A DNA stretch of 64,000 nucleotides from Hufsiella ginkgonis (GCF_009834915.1 NZ_WVHS01000001.1:620001-684000); one strand, 5' to 3'; counted from the stretch's first letter, positions 1 through 8,014 are shown. Notes: generated by a model from the sequence alone, not told the origin. Translations and numbers: made by a program.

Positions 1-1
1 G

Positions 2-70
2 GAAAAGAAAGAGAACCCGGAACCGCGGAAAGTGGTCGGTTACCGGTTGAAGGGCAAATCCGAATCCTGA
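2..70 (+). CDS. C-terminal end of an ORF6N-type protein (partial at window edge)
   Basis: Only the last 22 codons are in the window, ending at a TGA at 68-70. They read EKKENPEPRKVVGYRLKGK and SES. This is nearly the same as the tail of the ORF6N remnant at 8859-9203 (EKKENPKPEKPPVGYKLKGKS). In both places the GC-rich repeat begins directly after the stop codon, so gene tail and repeat behave as one repeated unit. ORF6N domains are phage- and mobile-element-associated, presumed DNA-binding. Whether the upstream part is intact cannot be seen. Confidence 0.5.
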   Translation, partial: EKKENPEPRKVVGYRLKGKSES

Positions 71-700
71 ATAAGATCATGTTCCTTTTCACGGCAGGTA
101 AAGCGGCATTCGTCCTCGTCAGTCTGCGCAAAAGCCACGCCAGCCCGTCCGGCGCTACAAAATCCTGCTACCATAAAAGATCACGTTCAGCGCCTACCTG
201 GCTGTCATGTCTTTCGCCTTCCTTCCTCTTCCTCATAGTCGGCTCCCCTGTCTGCTCGTGCCTCGCATCCAGCCGCCGCCTTATTGTCTGGCTCGCCTGC
301 GGGTCGCTTGGGCTTCGGGCGAATTGGTTTAGTTGCCTGCGGCAGCATGGCCGCCCTCGTGTAGTTCGGCCGGGCCGACACGATCCGTTAACCTTGAAGA
401 TAAGAGCAGGCCCGGCCTCCTACATGTGCGCCGGTCGCGCTCGTGCCTCGCGCTTCTCCCGGCACACCCTCGCTCCACTCGCGGACGGCTCGCAACGAAG
501 ATCCTGCCCTTAGTGATGATCCGTTAGGAACGGGATGCTTACCTGTAACAGCGAAGGTAGCCTCCGGCAGGGATCGGTTCAAGGGCTTTCGCGGCATAAA
601 TGCTCATTCCGCTACGCTCCATTCCGCTTTATTCCACGGTCCCTTGAGCCGATCCCTGCCTACGAGCTCTTTGCGGCTTAACAGGTCAGCACCCTAACGC
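71..700 (+). repeat. GC-rich RHS-associated repeat, copy A
   Basis: Non-coding by appearance. Long blocks are shared with copy B (about 6400-6990, inverted) and copy C (about 9204-10025). Examples: the stretch CGGCATTCGTCCTCGTCAGT at about 108-127, the block on pyrimidine runs near 215-235, the GGCTCGCCTGCGGGTCGC region near 292, and the CAGGCCCGGCCTCCTACAT region near 405. Copies differ by small substitutions and indels, and open frames are not conserved between copies, so the ORFs inside look incidental. The base composition is much richer in GC than the RHS tips next to it. Function unknown. Boundaries are approximate; the last part carries the hairpin at 566-660. Confidence 0.7.
566..660. 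repeat. Long hairpin (20-bp stem, 55-nt loop), copy A
   Basis: Arms 566-585 and 641-660 are complementary over 20 bp with one G-T pair. The loop is 55 nt (586-640). The same element occurs inverted at 9902-9996 with the same arm and loop lengths. Conserved between the two are the inner stem TCAAGGG/CCCTTGA, the loop start CTTTCGCGGCATAAA and the loop end TATTCCACG. The outer 13 bp of each arm and the loop centre differ, yet each copy pairs with itself. Flanks are also shared (TAGCCTCC before, GGCTTAAC after). Confidence 0.75.
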
Positions 701-776
701 TCTGCTAATCCCCGTCAACGCCTCTACGCCTTCGTTCATCACAAAAAATTGGGGTGGTTCGATCCTGTCAAACAGC

Positions 777-860
777 TATCTTTGGTGGTAACGTTCTTTG
801 AAGTAACCCCGGGGAGTGTGGCCGGAAAGTTCGGCTAACGCTGAAAAGTCGAGGTAGGCA
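777..860 (+). promoter_or_regulatory. Conserved leader of RHS tip 1, with a TAnnTTTG-like element
   Basis: TATCTTTG (777-784) fits the Bacteroidota -7 consensus TAnnTTTG. The stretch from here to the RHS core resembles the stretch at 10144-10228 upstream of tip 3: TATCTTTG, then ACGTTCTTTGAA, then a CCCCG/CGGGG block, then the GGTAGGCAGTATGATTATGG entry into the core. No -33 TTG lies at the usual 19-bp distance, so promoter activity is uncertain. The conservation may instead mark the recombination boundary of displaced tips. Confidence 0.3.
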
Positions 861-891
861 GTATGATTATGGGGCGCGGTTCTATGATCCG

Positions 892-1692
892 GTGATTGGA
901 AGGTGGAATAGTTTGGATCCGCTGGCGGAAAGCTATTATAGCCTATCTCCCTTTAACTATGGAGCAAACAACCCTATTCTCATCTATGATGAAGACGGGC
1001 GTTTTTTAGGAACATTGATCGGGGCTGCTGTAGGGGCAGTTGTTGGGGGAGTAAGAGCAGCTATTAAACACGAGAATGTTTGGAAAGGTGCCGGTAAAGG
1101 ATTAGTTGCCGGAGCCGTAGTAGATATTACGATAGCTACAGCAGGCACTGGAACCGTGGCACTAGTTGCCGCTGGAGGGCTGTCAGGAGTAGCTGGTAGT
1201 GTAACAGATCAGCTACTGGATCATGGAAGTGTTAGTCTTAAACAAACCGCAATTGCTGGAGGGTTGGGTTTGGGCTTGGGCTATATCGGGGCAAAGCTTG
1301 CTCCTGTTGTAGGTAGCTGGTTTAGTAGCAGCAGCAATGGAATAGCAGTAGGTGAGCTTCAAATGACGCAAATTGGCAATCGTGTGGTTCAGCCTTCGGC
1401 GGAGGCAGCAGCAGAAGCAGCCGCAGCCGCTAGCAAACCTTCTATACCGATACAATTTGGGAAAGATGCCAATCAGGTCTATCATACCTTCAGGCATATT
1501 GAAGAAGCCGGCTTAAGCAGAGGTGCTGTACAGTCAGCGGTGGAAGCTGATCTTGTAAATACATCAGGGGCTATTCAAGCGGGTAAACTTCATACTGGTA
1601 CAGTAAACGTTAATGGTACAGCAGTTACATATAATGCGTTCAAACTCCCTAACGGTACTATTAACGTGGGAAGAATAACTACACCCAAATAA
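892..1692 (+). CDS. Displaced RHS C-terminal tip 1 with candidate nuclease-like toxin domain
   Basis: The frame is open from 802. The recognisable RHS core starts at about 853 ([20 protein letters not shown]). The GTG at 892 is only the first usable start, so this is a 5'-truncated tip rather than a complete gene. Order: core end and [15 protein letters not shown] (residues 1-40), a glycine/alanine-rich hydrophobic pre-toxin stretch (about 43-120), then a C-terminal domain (about 190-266) with [16 protein letters not shown] and a final [19 protein letters not shown]. The last part recalls small beta-rich RNase toxins of the barnase/colicin E5-D (BECR) type; that is a guess from pattern, not established. 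A candidate immunity gene starts 2 bp after the stop. No frameshift is visible here, unlike tips 2 and 3. Confidence 0.75.
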   Translation: MIGRWNSLDPLAESYYSLSPFNYGANNPILIYDEDGRFLGTLIGAAVGAVVGGVRAAIKHENVWKGAGKGLVAGAVVDITIATAGTGTVALVAAGGLSGVAGSVTDQLLDHGSVSLKQTAIAGGLGLGLGYIGAKLAPVVGSWFSSSSNGIAVGELQMTQIGNRVVQPSAEAAAEAAAAASKPSIPIQFGKDANQVYHTFRHIEEAGLSRGAVQSAVEADLVNTSGAIQAGKLHTGTVNVNGTAVTYNAFKLPNGTINVGRITTPK

Positions 1693-1694
1693 AT

Positions 1695-2015
1695 ATGGCA
1701 AGAAGGTTAAAAGACCCGGAAAGCAGTCTAATAAAGGCACTATTGAAAGGAACCAAGTTTGAAAACGAATTGACTGCTCAAATAGGACTGCTCCAGGTGG
1801 AAGAAATGCAAGACGGAGAGATGGGTAGTTTAAGAGTTGTGCGACCACATAAGAAACAGTCTTTAGGCGCAATCGCAGCTCAAGCAGAATTTACCGACGA
1901 GGATGATGTTCCTGTGAGTGTTACCTTGAACCTCAACCAAGACGGCGAACTTTTTGAGTTAGATATATTCAAAGCAGACTTTTCTCCCTTAAAAAAGTTT
2001 CCTGAAATTGAATAG
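1695..2015 (+). CDS. Candidate immunity protein for RHS tip 1 (DUF6984-like)
   Basis: A 106-residue protein starting 2 bp after the stop of tip 1, the usual place for a cognate immunity gene. It is soluble, with no signal peptide or membrane segment. The middle (EMQDGEMGSLRV) and C-terminal part (FTDEDDVPVSVTLNLNQDGELFELDIFK) recall small DUF6984-type proteins, recognised from memory only. The acidic, beta-rich C-terminal half would suit binding a basic nuclease. It is followed by a strong terminator, so tip and immunity gene form one closed transcription unit. The immunity role is inferred from position. Confidence 0.6.
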   Translation: MARRLKDPESSLIKALLKGTKFENELTAQIGLLQVEEMQDGEMGSLRVVRPHKKQSLGAIAAQAEFTDEDDVPVSVTLNLNQDGELFELDIFKADFSPLKKFPEIE

Positions 2016-2020
2016 AAGAA

Positions 2021-2045
2021 GCCCGGCGGATCCCGCCGGGCTTTT
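2021..2045 (+). terminator. Rho-independent terminator after tip 1 / immunity 1
   Basis: A 9-bp GC stem (GCCCGGCGG, 2021-2029, with 2033-2041) closes on a 3-nt loop and is followed by CTTTTG. It lies between two convergent genes and may also serve the minus-strand XRE gene ending at 2049. Confidence 0.7.
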
Positions 2046-2048
2046 GTG

Positions 2049-2405
2049 TTATTTGGCCAGTTCCTGAATCTGCCTTTTAGTGAGAAAAGCATCAATAAAC
2101 GTCTTAACCAGGTGCTTGTCTTCGGGGCTTAACTGCTCCACCTGTTTGAACAGCCGTAGCAGTTCCTTATCGGTCAATTGCGCGGCTACCACCTCATCCT
2201 GGCTTCCCATCATCAGGAAATCGGTGGTGGTGTCCAGTGCCTGGGCGAGCTTCTGCAGCACGTCCGAAGAAGGCGCCGACTTCTGCGTCTCGTAACGTCC
2301 CACCTGGATATACGTTAACCCCACCTTTGCGGCCAGTTCGCCTTGCGTCAGCTTCTTTTCCGTGCGCAGTTCCTTGATGCGCTCCCCTATGTTTATGCCT
2401 GCCAT
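2049..2405 (-). CDS. XRE-family helix-turn-helix regulator 1
   Basis: 118 residues. An N-terminal HTH_XRE domain (about 6-62: IGERIKELRTEKKLTQGELA then QVGRYETQKSAPS) is followed by a helical tail with LSPEDKHLVKTFIDAFL. The same tail pattern (LNEEDKTHLLAIIDAFL) occurs in the XRE protein at 8485-8820, so they are distant paralogues. It is divergent from the symE-like/ATPase/recombinase operon across a region with four GATACAT/ATGTATC heptamers, one of them covering its own start codon. The simplest reading is an autoregulated repressor of that operon (inference). Confidence 0.85.
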   Translation of the reverse strand: MAGINIGERIKELRTEKKLTQGELAAKVGLTYIQVGRYETQKSAPSSDVLQKLAQALDTTTDFLMMGSQDEVVAAQLTDKELLRLFKQVEQLSPEDKHLVKTFIDAFLTKRQIQELAK

Positions 2406-2538
2406 GTATCGTAGTGCTACCTGTATAGATCAAAAATACTGTTAATAACCTCCTGTTAATACATTGTGGATAAATAGCGATACATCGCTGTTTGATATTA
2501 TGATACATATTGGTATTATTGCAATACAATAATGTATC
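2404..2538. promoter_or_regulatory. Divergent control region with four GATACAT/ATGTATC heptamers
   Basis: ATGTATC at 2404-2410 and 2532-2538; GATACAT at 2479-2485 and 2502-2508. The outer two are in one orientation and the inner two in the other, so they form nested inverted pairs. The first overlaps the XRE start codon and the last lies about 40 bp before the symE-like start. The region is AT-rich, as expected for two divergent promoters. It is a probable operator for the XRE protein next to it. Confidence 0.5.
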
Positions 2539-2575
2539 AAAACTATTTTTTCACTTAACGATCAGAGAGGAAGCC

Positions 2576-2782
2576 ATGAAAAGACCATCCAAGACCAACC
2601 GCCGCGTTAAAATCTACGACAAGTACGTCGTACGTGACCAGCATACGATGGGCCGCCATCACATCGTCATTCCCTGGCTGAACATGAGCGGCCTCTGGCT
2701 GCAGGATGCCGGGTTCTGCCCGGGCGACCAGGTGGACGTACAGGTGGCACAGGGGCAGTTAACGATCACCAAACTGGTATGA
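2576..2782 (+). CDS. SymE-like small protein (AbrB-type fold)
   Basis: 68 residues from the ATG at 2576, chosen because a purine-rich AGAGAGGAAG lies just upstream. An earlier in-frame start at 2510 would run through the operator region. The sequence RRVKIYDKYV, then IVIPWLNMSGLWLQDAGFCPGDQVDVQVAQGQLTI follows the SymE family pattern (VPWLRLSGKWLEEAGF.GD.V.V). In E. coli SymE is an SOS-linked toxin or nucleic-acid-associated protein; here it is the first gene of an operon with an ATPase and two tyrosine recombinases, so a DNA-linked role in that element is likelier than a stand-alone addiction toxin. Its TGA overlaps the next start (ATGA). Confidence 0.7.
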   Translation: MKRPSKTNRRVKIYDKYVVRDQHTMGRHHIVIPWLNMSGLWLQDAGFCPGDQVDVQVAQGQLTITKLV

Positions 2783-4407
2783 ACAAAAATACGCTGATCA
2801 CTGCAAACCCCGACCTGCTTTTGTACACCGAGGGCAAACTAAATACGGCCATCCCGGGTGGCATCAAGCTCACCGGGCTGGACCGTCTGAAAGTCACATT
2901 GAAACTCACCATTGCAGGGCAACCAAACGGCCCGGCTTTCCGGCACAATCTTGACCTGTACAACAGCATTCAAACGGATCAGTTGGTGGAGAAAGTATCG
3001 GAGGCGTTAGAACTAAACGTTTATGATGTCCGCGCGGCGATAAACGACCTGAACACCGCACTGGAAGCCTACCGTTCGGAGCGATTGGAGGCCATGAAGC
3101 CCCGGCAGTCGGGGCAAAAGGAACTGACGGAGACCGATCGGAAAACGGCCCTTTCCTGGCTGAAATCCCCCGATCTGCTCGACCGCACGAAACAGGCCAT
3201 TGCCGCCAGCGGGCTGATCGGGGAAGAAACGAACGGCCTGATCGCCTACCTGGTGTACACCTCGCGCAAGCGGGAAACGCCCCTGCACCTGGTCATTCTC
3301 AGTGCCAGCGGCATGGGCAAGACCTGGCTACAGGAAAAGGTGTCGGAGCTGATCCCCCAGGAAGATAAGCTGGAGATCACCGCGCTCTCGGGCAACGCCT
3401 TCTACTACTTCGGCCAGCAGGAACTGAAACACAAGCTCCTGCTGATCGAAGACCTGGACGGGGCCGAAAACGCGCTGTACCCGATCCGCGAACTGCAGAG
3501 CAAGCGCCGGATCAGTAAAACGGTAACGCTCAAAGACGGTAAAGGCGCCTTAAAAACGGTTACCCTGAACGTGGAAGGCCCGGTTTGCGTATCGGGCTGT
3601 ACCACACGCGAACAGCTGTACGAAGACAACGCTAACCGCTGCATCCTGTTGTATATGGATACCAGCCCGGAGCAGGATAAACGGATCATGGACTACCAGC
3701 GGAAACTGTCGGCGGGGCTGATCGATCAAAGCATAGAACGGGACGTACGGGAACAGCTCAAAAACGTACAGCGGATGCTGAAACCCATTACTGTAAGGAA
3801 CCCGCTGGCCACGTACTTACAACTGCCCGAATCGGTGTTCAAACCGCGCCGGACGATGCTGTTACTGCTCCTGTTCACCGAAACCATCACCTTCTACCAC
3901 CAGTACCAGCGGGAGCTGAAAACGGACGAGACCACCGGGGAGCAATACATTGAAAGCACCATAGAAGATATCGAGGCCGCTTTTACAGTGCTGGAAGATA
4001 CCTTACTGAAAAAGAGCGACGAGCTGACCGGAGCCTGCCGGAACTTCTTCGAGCAGTTAAAAGGCTGGTTAAAAGAGCAGGGTACGGAATGCTTTTACAG
4101 CAAGGGCGTACGCTCAACCTTTAGGATCACCCCGAGCAGTTTACAGCGTTACCTATCCGAACTGGAACGGATGGGCCAGGTCCTTGCGATCAGCGGCAAT
4201 CGCTACAAAGGCTTCGTGTACAAAGTGGCCGCCTGGGACGAACTGGAACTGCTCATGGCAGGCACCCGGCAGCTGGTGGAAAACATCCTTTCGCAGATCC
4301 GGGCGGTAGCCCGTAACCCGGCAGTGGCCCAACAGCCGGATGGGTTACATAACTCGCTAAAAATCAATCCTAAGAAATCAGTCACCCGTGGAAAATCAAA
4401 ATCATAA
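2779..4407 (+). CDS. P-loop ATPase of a recombinase operon (primase/helicase-like)
   Basis: 542 residues. Walker A SASGMGKT at about 175-182 and a Walker B-like LLLIEDLDG at about 220-228. Then come KRRISKTVTLKDGKG, an ordered VEGPVCVSGCTT strand (possible sensor 1) and an NRCILLYMD segment. The last ~120 residues look like a winged-helix DNA-binding region (SSLQRYLSELERMGQVL). The core resembles the ATPase part of CHC2/Toprim primase-like proteins carried by mobile elements with tyrosine recombinases, here without the zinc-finger and Toprim parts (family resemblance from memory). It overlaps the symE-like gene by 4 bp and the first recombinase gene by 20 bp, so the products are probably made together. 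Confidence 0.6.
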   Translation: MNKNTLITANPDLLLYTEGKLNTAIPGGIKLTGLDRLKVTLKLTIAGQPNGPAFRHNLDLYNSIQTDQLVEKVSEALELNVYDVRAAINDLNTALEAYRSERLEAMKPRQSGQKELTETDRKTALSWLKSPDLLDRTKQAIAASGLIGEETNGLIAYLVYTSRKRETPLHLVILSASGMGKTWLQEKVSELIPQEDKLEITALSGNAFYYFGQQELKHKLLLIEDLDGAENALYPIRELQSKRRISKTVTLKDGKGALKTVTLNVEGPVCVSGCTTREQLYEDNANRCILLYMDTSPEQDKRIMDYQRKLSAGLIDQSIERDVREQLKNVQRMLKPITVRNPLATYLQLPESVFKPRRTMLLLLLFTETITFYHQYQRELKTDETTGEQYIESTIEDIEAAFTVLEDTLLKKSDELTGACRNFFEQLKGWLKEQGTECFYSKGVRSTFRITPSSLQRYLSELERMGQVLAISGNRYKGFVYKVAAWDELELLMAGTRQLVENILSQIRAVARNPAVAQQPDGLHNSLKINPKKSVTRGKSKS

Positions 4408-5360
4408 GGCCCACGCTTTAGCAGAGCTGAAAACCCCGCTTTACGTGCGTCTGAAGGAGAGCTTCGCCACCTGGCTCCGCGTGCTGAACTTCGATCGCAC
4501 CAGTCAGCGGTACATGCCGGGAATGCTCCATGAGTTCCTGTTCTTCCTGGAAGCCGGCGGCTGCCACACCATCGCAGAATTACAGGAAAGCCACATACAA
4601 GCATATCTTGATCACCTGGGCCAGCGCCCTAACCGCAAGCGGGAAGGCGGGCTAAGTTTGAACTACATCCGCAAGCACCTGCAGGTGATCCGCAAGTTCG
4701 CCCGCTGCCTGGCCGATAGCGGCCAGGAGAGTTTCAGCGATACGCTGGAACTGGAAGGGGAAACGGAAGAACCCGGAGCGCTGACGCTGGCCGAGATCAC
4801 CCAACTTTACGGGGCGACGGGTGATGATCTGCTAGGCCTTCGCGACCGGGCGATGCTGGCGGTGTACTACGGGTGCGGCCTACGCAAAGAGGAAGGGATC
4901 GCCCTGAACGTACCGGATATCCTGCTGGACAAAGACCTGGTACTGGTACGTAACGGCAAGGGATACAAAGCCCGTTTCGTTCCCCTTTCAGGCGGTAATA
5001 AGGAAGACGTGGAAGCGTATCTGAACTACTCGCGTCCATACCTGGCCGGAAGTAAGGAAAGCGCCTTACTTACAGGAGCGGGTAAACGGGATAGCCCGTG
5101 AAGATGAACCCGCCTTTATGCTGAACACGACGGGTAACAGAATGAGCGGACAGGGTTACCAGCGGGTGCTTTCGGCACTGCTCTTTCGTGCCGGTTTGCC
5201 GCAGGGAATTACGCTGCACCATTTGCGCCACTCGATCGCCACGCACCTGCTGGCCTCGGGCGTAAGCATGGAAATGCTCCGGGAGTTCCTGGGACACAGC
5301 CGCCTGGAAACCACGCAGATCTATGCCGGTATAACCCGGCAGCAGGTCTTAACCCTTTAA
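4388..5360 (+). pseudogene. Tyrosine recombinase 1 (XerC/D-like), frameshifted
   Basis: Frame 1 (4388-5101) carries the SAM-like N-terminal domain and the first half of the catalytic domain, with the first catalytic Arg in YYGCGLRKEEG (about residue 166) and the beta-hairpin Lys region NGKGYKARFVPL. The rest lies in another frame (5118-5360, open from before 5067): HHLRHSIATHLLASG (HxxR), LGHSRLETTQIYAG (second His and nucleophile Tyr). Removing one T near 5066-5067 restores a continuous protein (ESA-YLQERVNGIAREDEPAF). As sequenced, the product lacks its active-site Tyr. It overlaps the ATPase gene and is followed 10 bp later by recombinase 2. A sequencing error or recoding cannot be excluded. 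Confidence 0.75.
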
Positions 5361-5370
5361 ACTAAACATC

Positions 5371-6249
5371 ATGAAAACGAATGACTACGGGTTTGAAACC
5401 TACCTGCGGGAACGCTATGCCCTGACCATGGCAAAGTTGTACGCCCGTGAAATCGGGATCTACCGGGGTAATTGCCCCGGTGCCGGGGATGCCGGCTTTA
5501 ACGGGGTGATGGCCTATATCGGCCAGCTGCGCAACCGCTACCCCAATGCCGGGACCGTGCGCCGGGTCCTGTGTGCCCTCAAAGCGTATTACCAGTACCT
5601 GGCCCTTACAGGGCAGCGCAATGATAATCCTGCGGCATCGGTGCGCCTGCGTGATCCGGCTCCTTCCGATATCCAGTTACAAGACCTGTTCACGGCTTCG
5701 GAACTGGAACAACTGCTGCACAAAGAAGAGCGTTACCCGGTGCTGGCCGGGCGCAACCGGGTACTGATGGGCCTGCTCATCTACCAGGGCTTGCAGCCCC
5801 GCGAGCTGGAGGAATTGCGCGTACCGGACATCGACCTGGAAGCCGGAACGGTCCGGGTCCGGGCGCAAGCGAACACCAACGGACGGACCTTGTCGCTGAA
5901 AGCTGCCCAGGTGCTGCTGATCCTGAACTACCTGCAGGTCATCCGGGAACAGCTGCTTGCCGGCCAGCAAAGTGATCGTCTCCTGGTCGGTCTGCGGGGA
6001 AGCCGGTTCCTTGCTGCCGACATAATCAAACACGTAACGAGCCATTACGGCAGCCTGTTCCTTCCCCGCAAAGTGAGCTGCCGGACAATCCGGGCCAGCG
6101 TGATCGCAAACCTATTGAAAGACGGGAAAGAGCTGAGAGCGGTACAGGTCTTTGCCGGCCACAAGAAGATAAGCGCGACCGAAAAGTACCGGCAGGACCA
6201 GGTACAGGCACTGCACAGCATTATCCAGGCATGGCACCCGATGAAGTGA
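5371..6249 (+). CDS. Tyrosine recombinase/integrase 2 (divergent)
   Basis: 292 residues. N-terminal core-binding domain (about 1-95), catalytic domain after it. Visible active-site positions: Arg144 in YQGLQPRELEEL, Arg241 in SCRTIRAS, where the usual His of HxxR is replaced, His264 in FAGHKKIS, and Tyr273 in TEKYRQ. Such pairs of unequal tyrosine recombinases are known from Tn554-like and other passenger-carrying elements, where both are needed. It is the last gene of the symE-like/ATPase/int/int operon; 150 bp later the inverted repeat copy B begins. Confidence 0.85.
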   Translation: MKTNDYGFETYLRERYALTMAKLYAREIGIYRGNCPGAGDAGFNGVMAYIGQLRNRYPNAGTVRRVLCALKAYYQYLALTGQRNDNPAASVRLRDPAPSDIQLQDLFTASELEQLLHKEERYPVLAGRNRVLMGLLIYQGLQPRELEELRVPDIDLEAGTVRVRAQANTNGRTLSLKAAQVLLILNYLQVIREQLLAGQQSDRLLVGLRGSRFLAADIIKHVTSHYGSLFLPRKVSCRTIRASVIANLLKDGKELRAVQVFAGHKKISATEKYRQDQVQALHSIIQAWHPMK

Positions 6250-6399
6250 GCCACAGGCTTTACCTGCACTGCCGGGAAGTTCCCGCACTGCCTTTGTTCG
6301 GAGGGAAAGGGTATATCAGAACAAACTTTGGGTACCAGCTGGCGCAAACGACCCGGGCGGCGGAAGAAAAGCCCTAAAACGTGATCATCTTCTTAGCAG

Positions 6400-6990
6400 G
6401 ACCTCCGGGGCTCTTCTTCTGACGGCTGGGTTGGACGGGCGCAGTGTCCCTGCTTCGGAGGATGCCGTTATTCTCCCGGCCAGGCTGGCACTGCCCCTAA
6501 GCGCTTTGCTGCAATTGGTTTGTACCAGGATCATCACTAAGGGCAGGATCTTCCTGCAAGCCGGTCTGCGAGCGGAGCCCGGGTGGCGCAGGAGAAGCCC
6601 GAGGTACGAGGGCGACTGCGGCACATGTAGCGGGGCCGGGCCTGCTCTGATCGCCAGGTGTAAACGGATCGCCTCCGGCCCGGACGCGCTACACAAGGGC
6701 AGCCCACCTGCCGGAGGCGATAAAACAAAGTCGCCCGAAGCCCGGGCGACCCGCAGGCGAGCCATACAATAAGGCGGCGGCTGGGTGTGGGCGGCCGGTG
6801 AGGAACGAGCCGGACGAACGCAGACAGGGTAGCCGACTATGAGGAGGAGGAAGGAAGGCGAAAGGCATGACAGCCAGGTAGGCGCTGAACGATAACCTGA
6901 TGGGTAAACGATACTTCAAAGCGCCGGACGGGCTGGCGTGGCTTTTGCGCTGACTGACGAGGACGAATGCCGCTTTACCTGCCGTGGGTT
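6400..6990 (-). repeat. GC-rich RHS-associated repeat, copy B (inverted)
   Basis: Read on the minus strand from about 6990 this follows copy A and copy C: GGCAGGTAAAGCGGCATTCG, then the AGCGCCTACCTGGCTGTCATG block, the GGCTCGCCTGCGGGTCGC block and GAAGATCCTGCCCTTAGTGA (shared with copy A near 500). The end near 6430-6500 matches copy C (GCCAGCCTGGCCGGG, then AACGGCATCC). It lacks the hairpin element and the ORF6N tail. The 6250-6400 stretch between recombinase 2 and this copy shows nothing I can name. Confidence 0.7.
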
Positions 6991-7020
6991 GAACCGAAAT
7001 CCTGTTCTGAACACGCGCCT

Positions 7021-7110
7021 TTCTTCTTTCTTTCAATTGAATAATCTTCTTCTTTCAGCTGAAAAAAATAAATCCGACCGGTAACCCTGTTCTTCTTTCT
7101 TTCAACTGAA
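7021..7110 (+). repeat. Three pyrimidine/CAAYTGAA direct repeats before RHS tip 2
   Basis: TTCTTCTTTCTTTCAAYTGAA occurs at 7021-7041 and 7090-7110 (one base different); a shorter relative, CTTCTTCTTTCAGCTGAA, lies at 7046-7063. They sit between inverted repeat B and the start of RHS tip 2, in a position corresponding to the hairpin plus leader of tips 1 and 3. Binding sites or recombination sites are possible; nothing in the sequence decides. Confidence 0.55.
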
Positions 7111-7142
7111 CTAAAAAATCCTACCTTCAAGGCAAGAAAACT

Positions 7143-8012
7143 TTGGCAAAAAAAGGCGTGCGAGACGTTGAAAATTGCCTGAAAACCGGTTCGGGGTGCA
7201 ATAAGTATCTTTATAACGGGAAGGAGTTGCAGGAGGAACTGGACGGGCAGTATGATTATGGGGCCAGGTTCTATGATCCGGTGGTGGGGAGGTGGAACTC
7301 AGTCGATCCGCTTGTAGAATTAGGACAGGAAAACACCTCACCTTATATTTATGTCCTTAACAATCCGATCAGATTGAGAGATCCTGATGGAAGGTATCCA
7401 GATGGCGGAGAAGGGGGTGACGACTTCGCGCTAAATGGCGGATTGGGTTATTTGATTGGCAATACTATTGTTAATGCCTGGAATTCTACTAAGACTTTAG
7501 TGTACAGCGCTTTTGTTTCGGCTGATGAAGGAAAGAAGTGGGAAGCCGGACAAGAATACTCCAAAGAAAAAGGAAAATATGTTTCGACTGTAAAACAGGT
7601 ACCTAGCGAAGGCCCGTTAGGAGATGCTTTTGGTCATCTCAGTGATGGGTTAAATGTTTTTGGCATGTATCCTGGTGGCGGCCCCGCTCAGTCTCTACTG
7701 ACAAAGGTTCCCGGCGCGAAATCTAGTGCCGGTGCGCTGATCCGCTTTGGTAAGGAAGCTGAAGACACCACTCAGCTTGCTAAAGATGCCGCAAAAGCGG
7801 AAAATGCCGGGTTCCCTCATGGGGTATCAACCAGGTTAAAACCAAAGGTTCAAGGATCAGACAAACTACACAGGTCAGCAGAGAAGAGTGAAGTTAAAAG
7901 GTTTTCGAGGTTAAGCAGACCGGAAAAGATCCGAAGCATCACACAGTTATTTTGCCGAAGCCAGTTACCGAACAGGTTGCACAGTGGTTTAATTCACTGT
8001 TTAATTAAATAA
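7143..8012 (+). pseudogene. Displaced RHS C-terminal tip 2, toxin end frameshifted
   Basis: It starts at a weak TTG (7143) and soon enters the RHS core ([12 protein letters not shown], then [18 protein letters not shown], about residues 22-60), followed by [16 protein letters not shown] and a variable domain. The C-terminal domain begins near [20 protein letters not shown]. After about position 7895, at TTAAAAGG, the translation turns into a low-quality Arg/Ser/Leu tail. The frame two bases on reads [20 protein letters not shown] and [15 protein letters not shown] with a stop at 8006-8008, exactly before the immunity ATG at 8015. So one indel in the A-run separates the last ~37 residues from the domain. 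As sequenced the toxin should be inactive. The toxin family is not identified. Confidence 0.75.
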
Positions 8013-8014
8013 AT

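Noticed and set aside
79-513. 144-residue open frame in repeat copy A, and similar frames in copies B and C
   Set aside because: Frames are not kept open between the three copies and the translations are Cys/Arg/Ser-rich without a start signal; the repeat is better read as non-coding.
541-690. Hairpin as an integron attC site (GCTTAAC fits RYYYAAC)
   Set aside because: The matching box lies on the wrong side for attC, the loop is a fixed 55 nt, and there is no opposite GTTRRRY box at the other end; neither nearby recombinase shows an IntI-type insertion.
7890-7910. Programmed frameshifting in tip 2 (and tip 3) as the normal way to make the toxin
   Set aside because: The A4 and G4 runs lack a proper heptameric slippery site, and the other broken genes here (transposase, ORF6N relic, lipase tip) show ordinary decay, so mutation is simpler. 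Not excluded.
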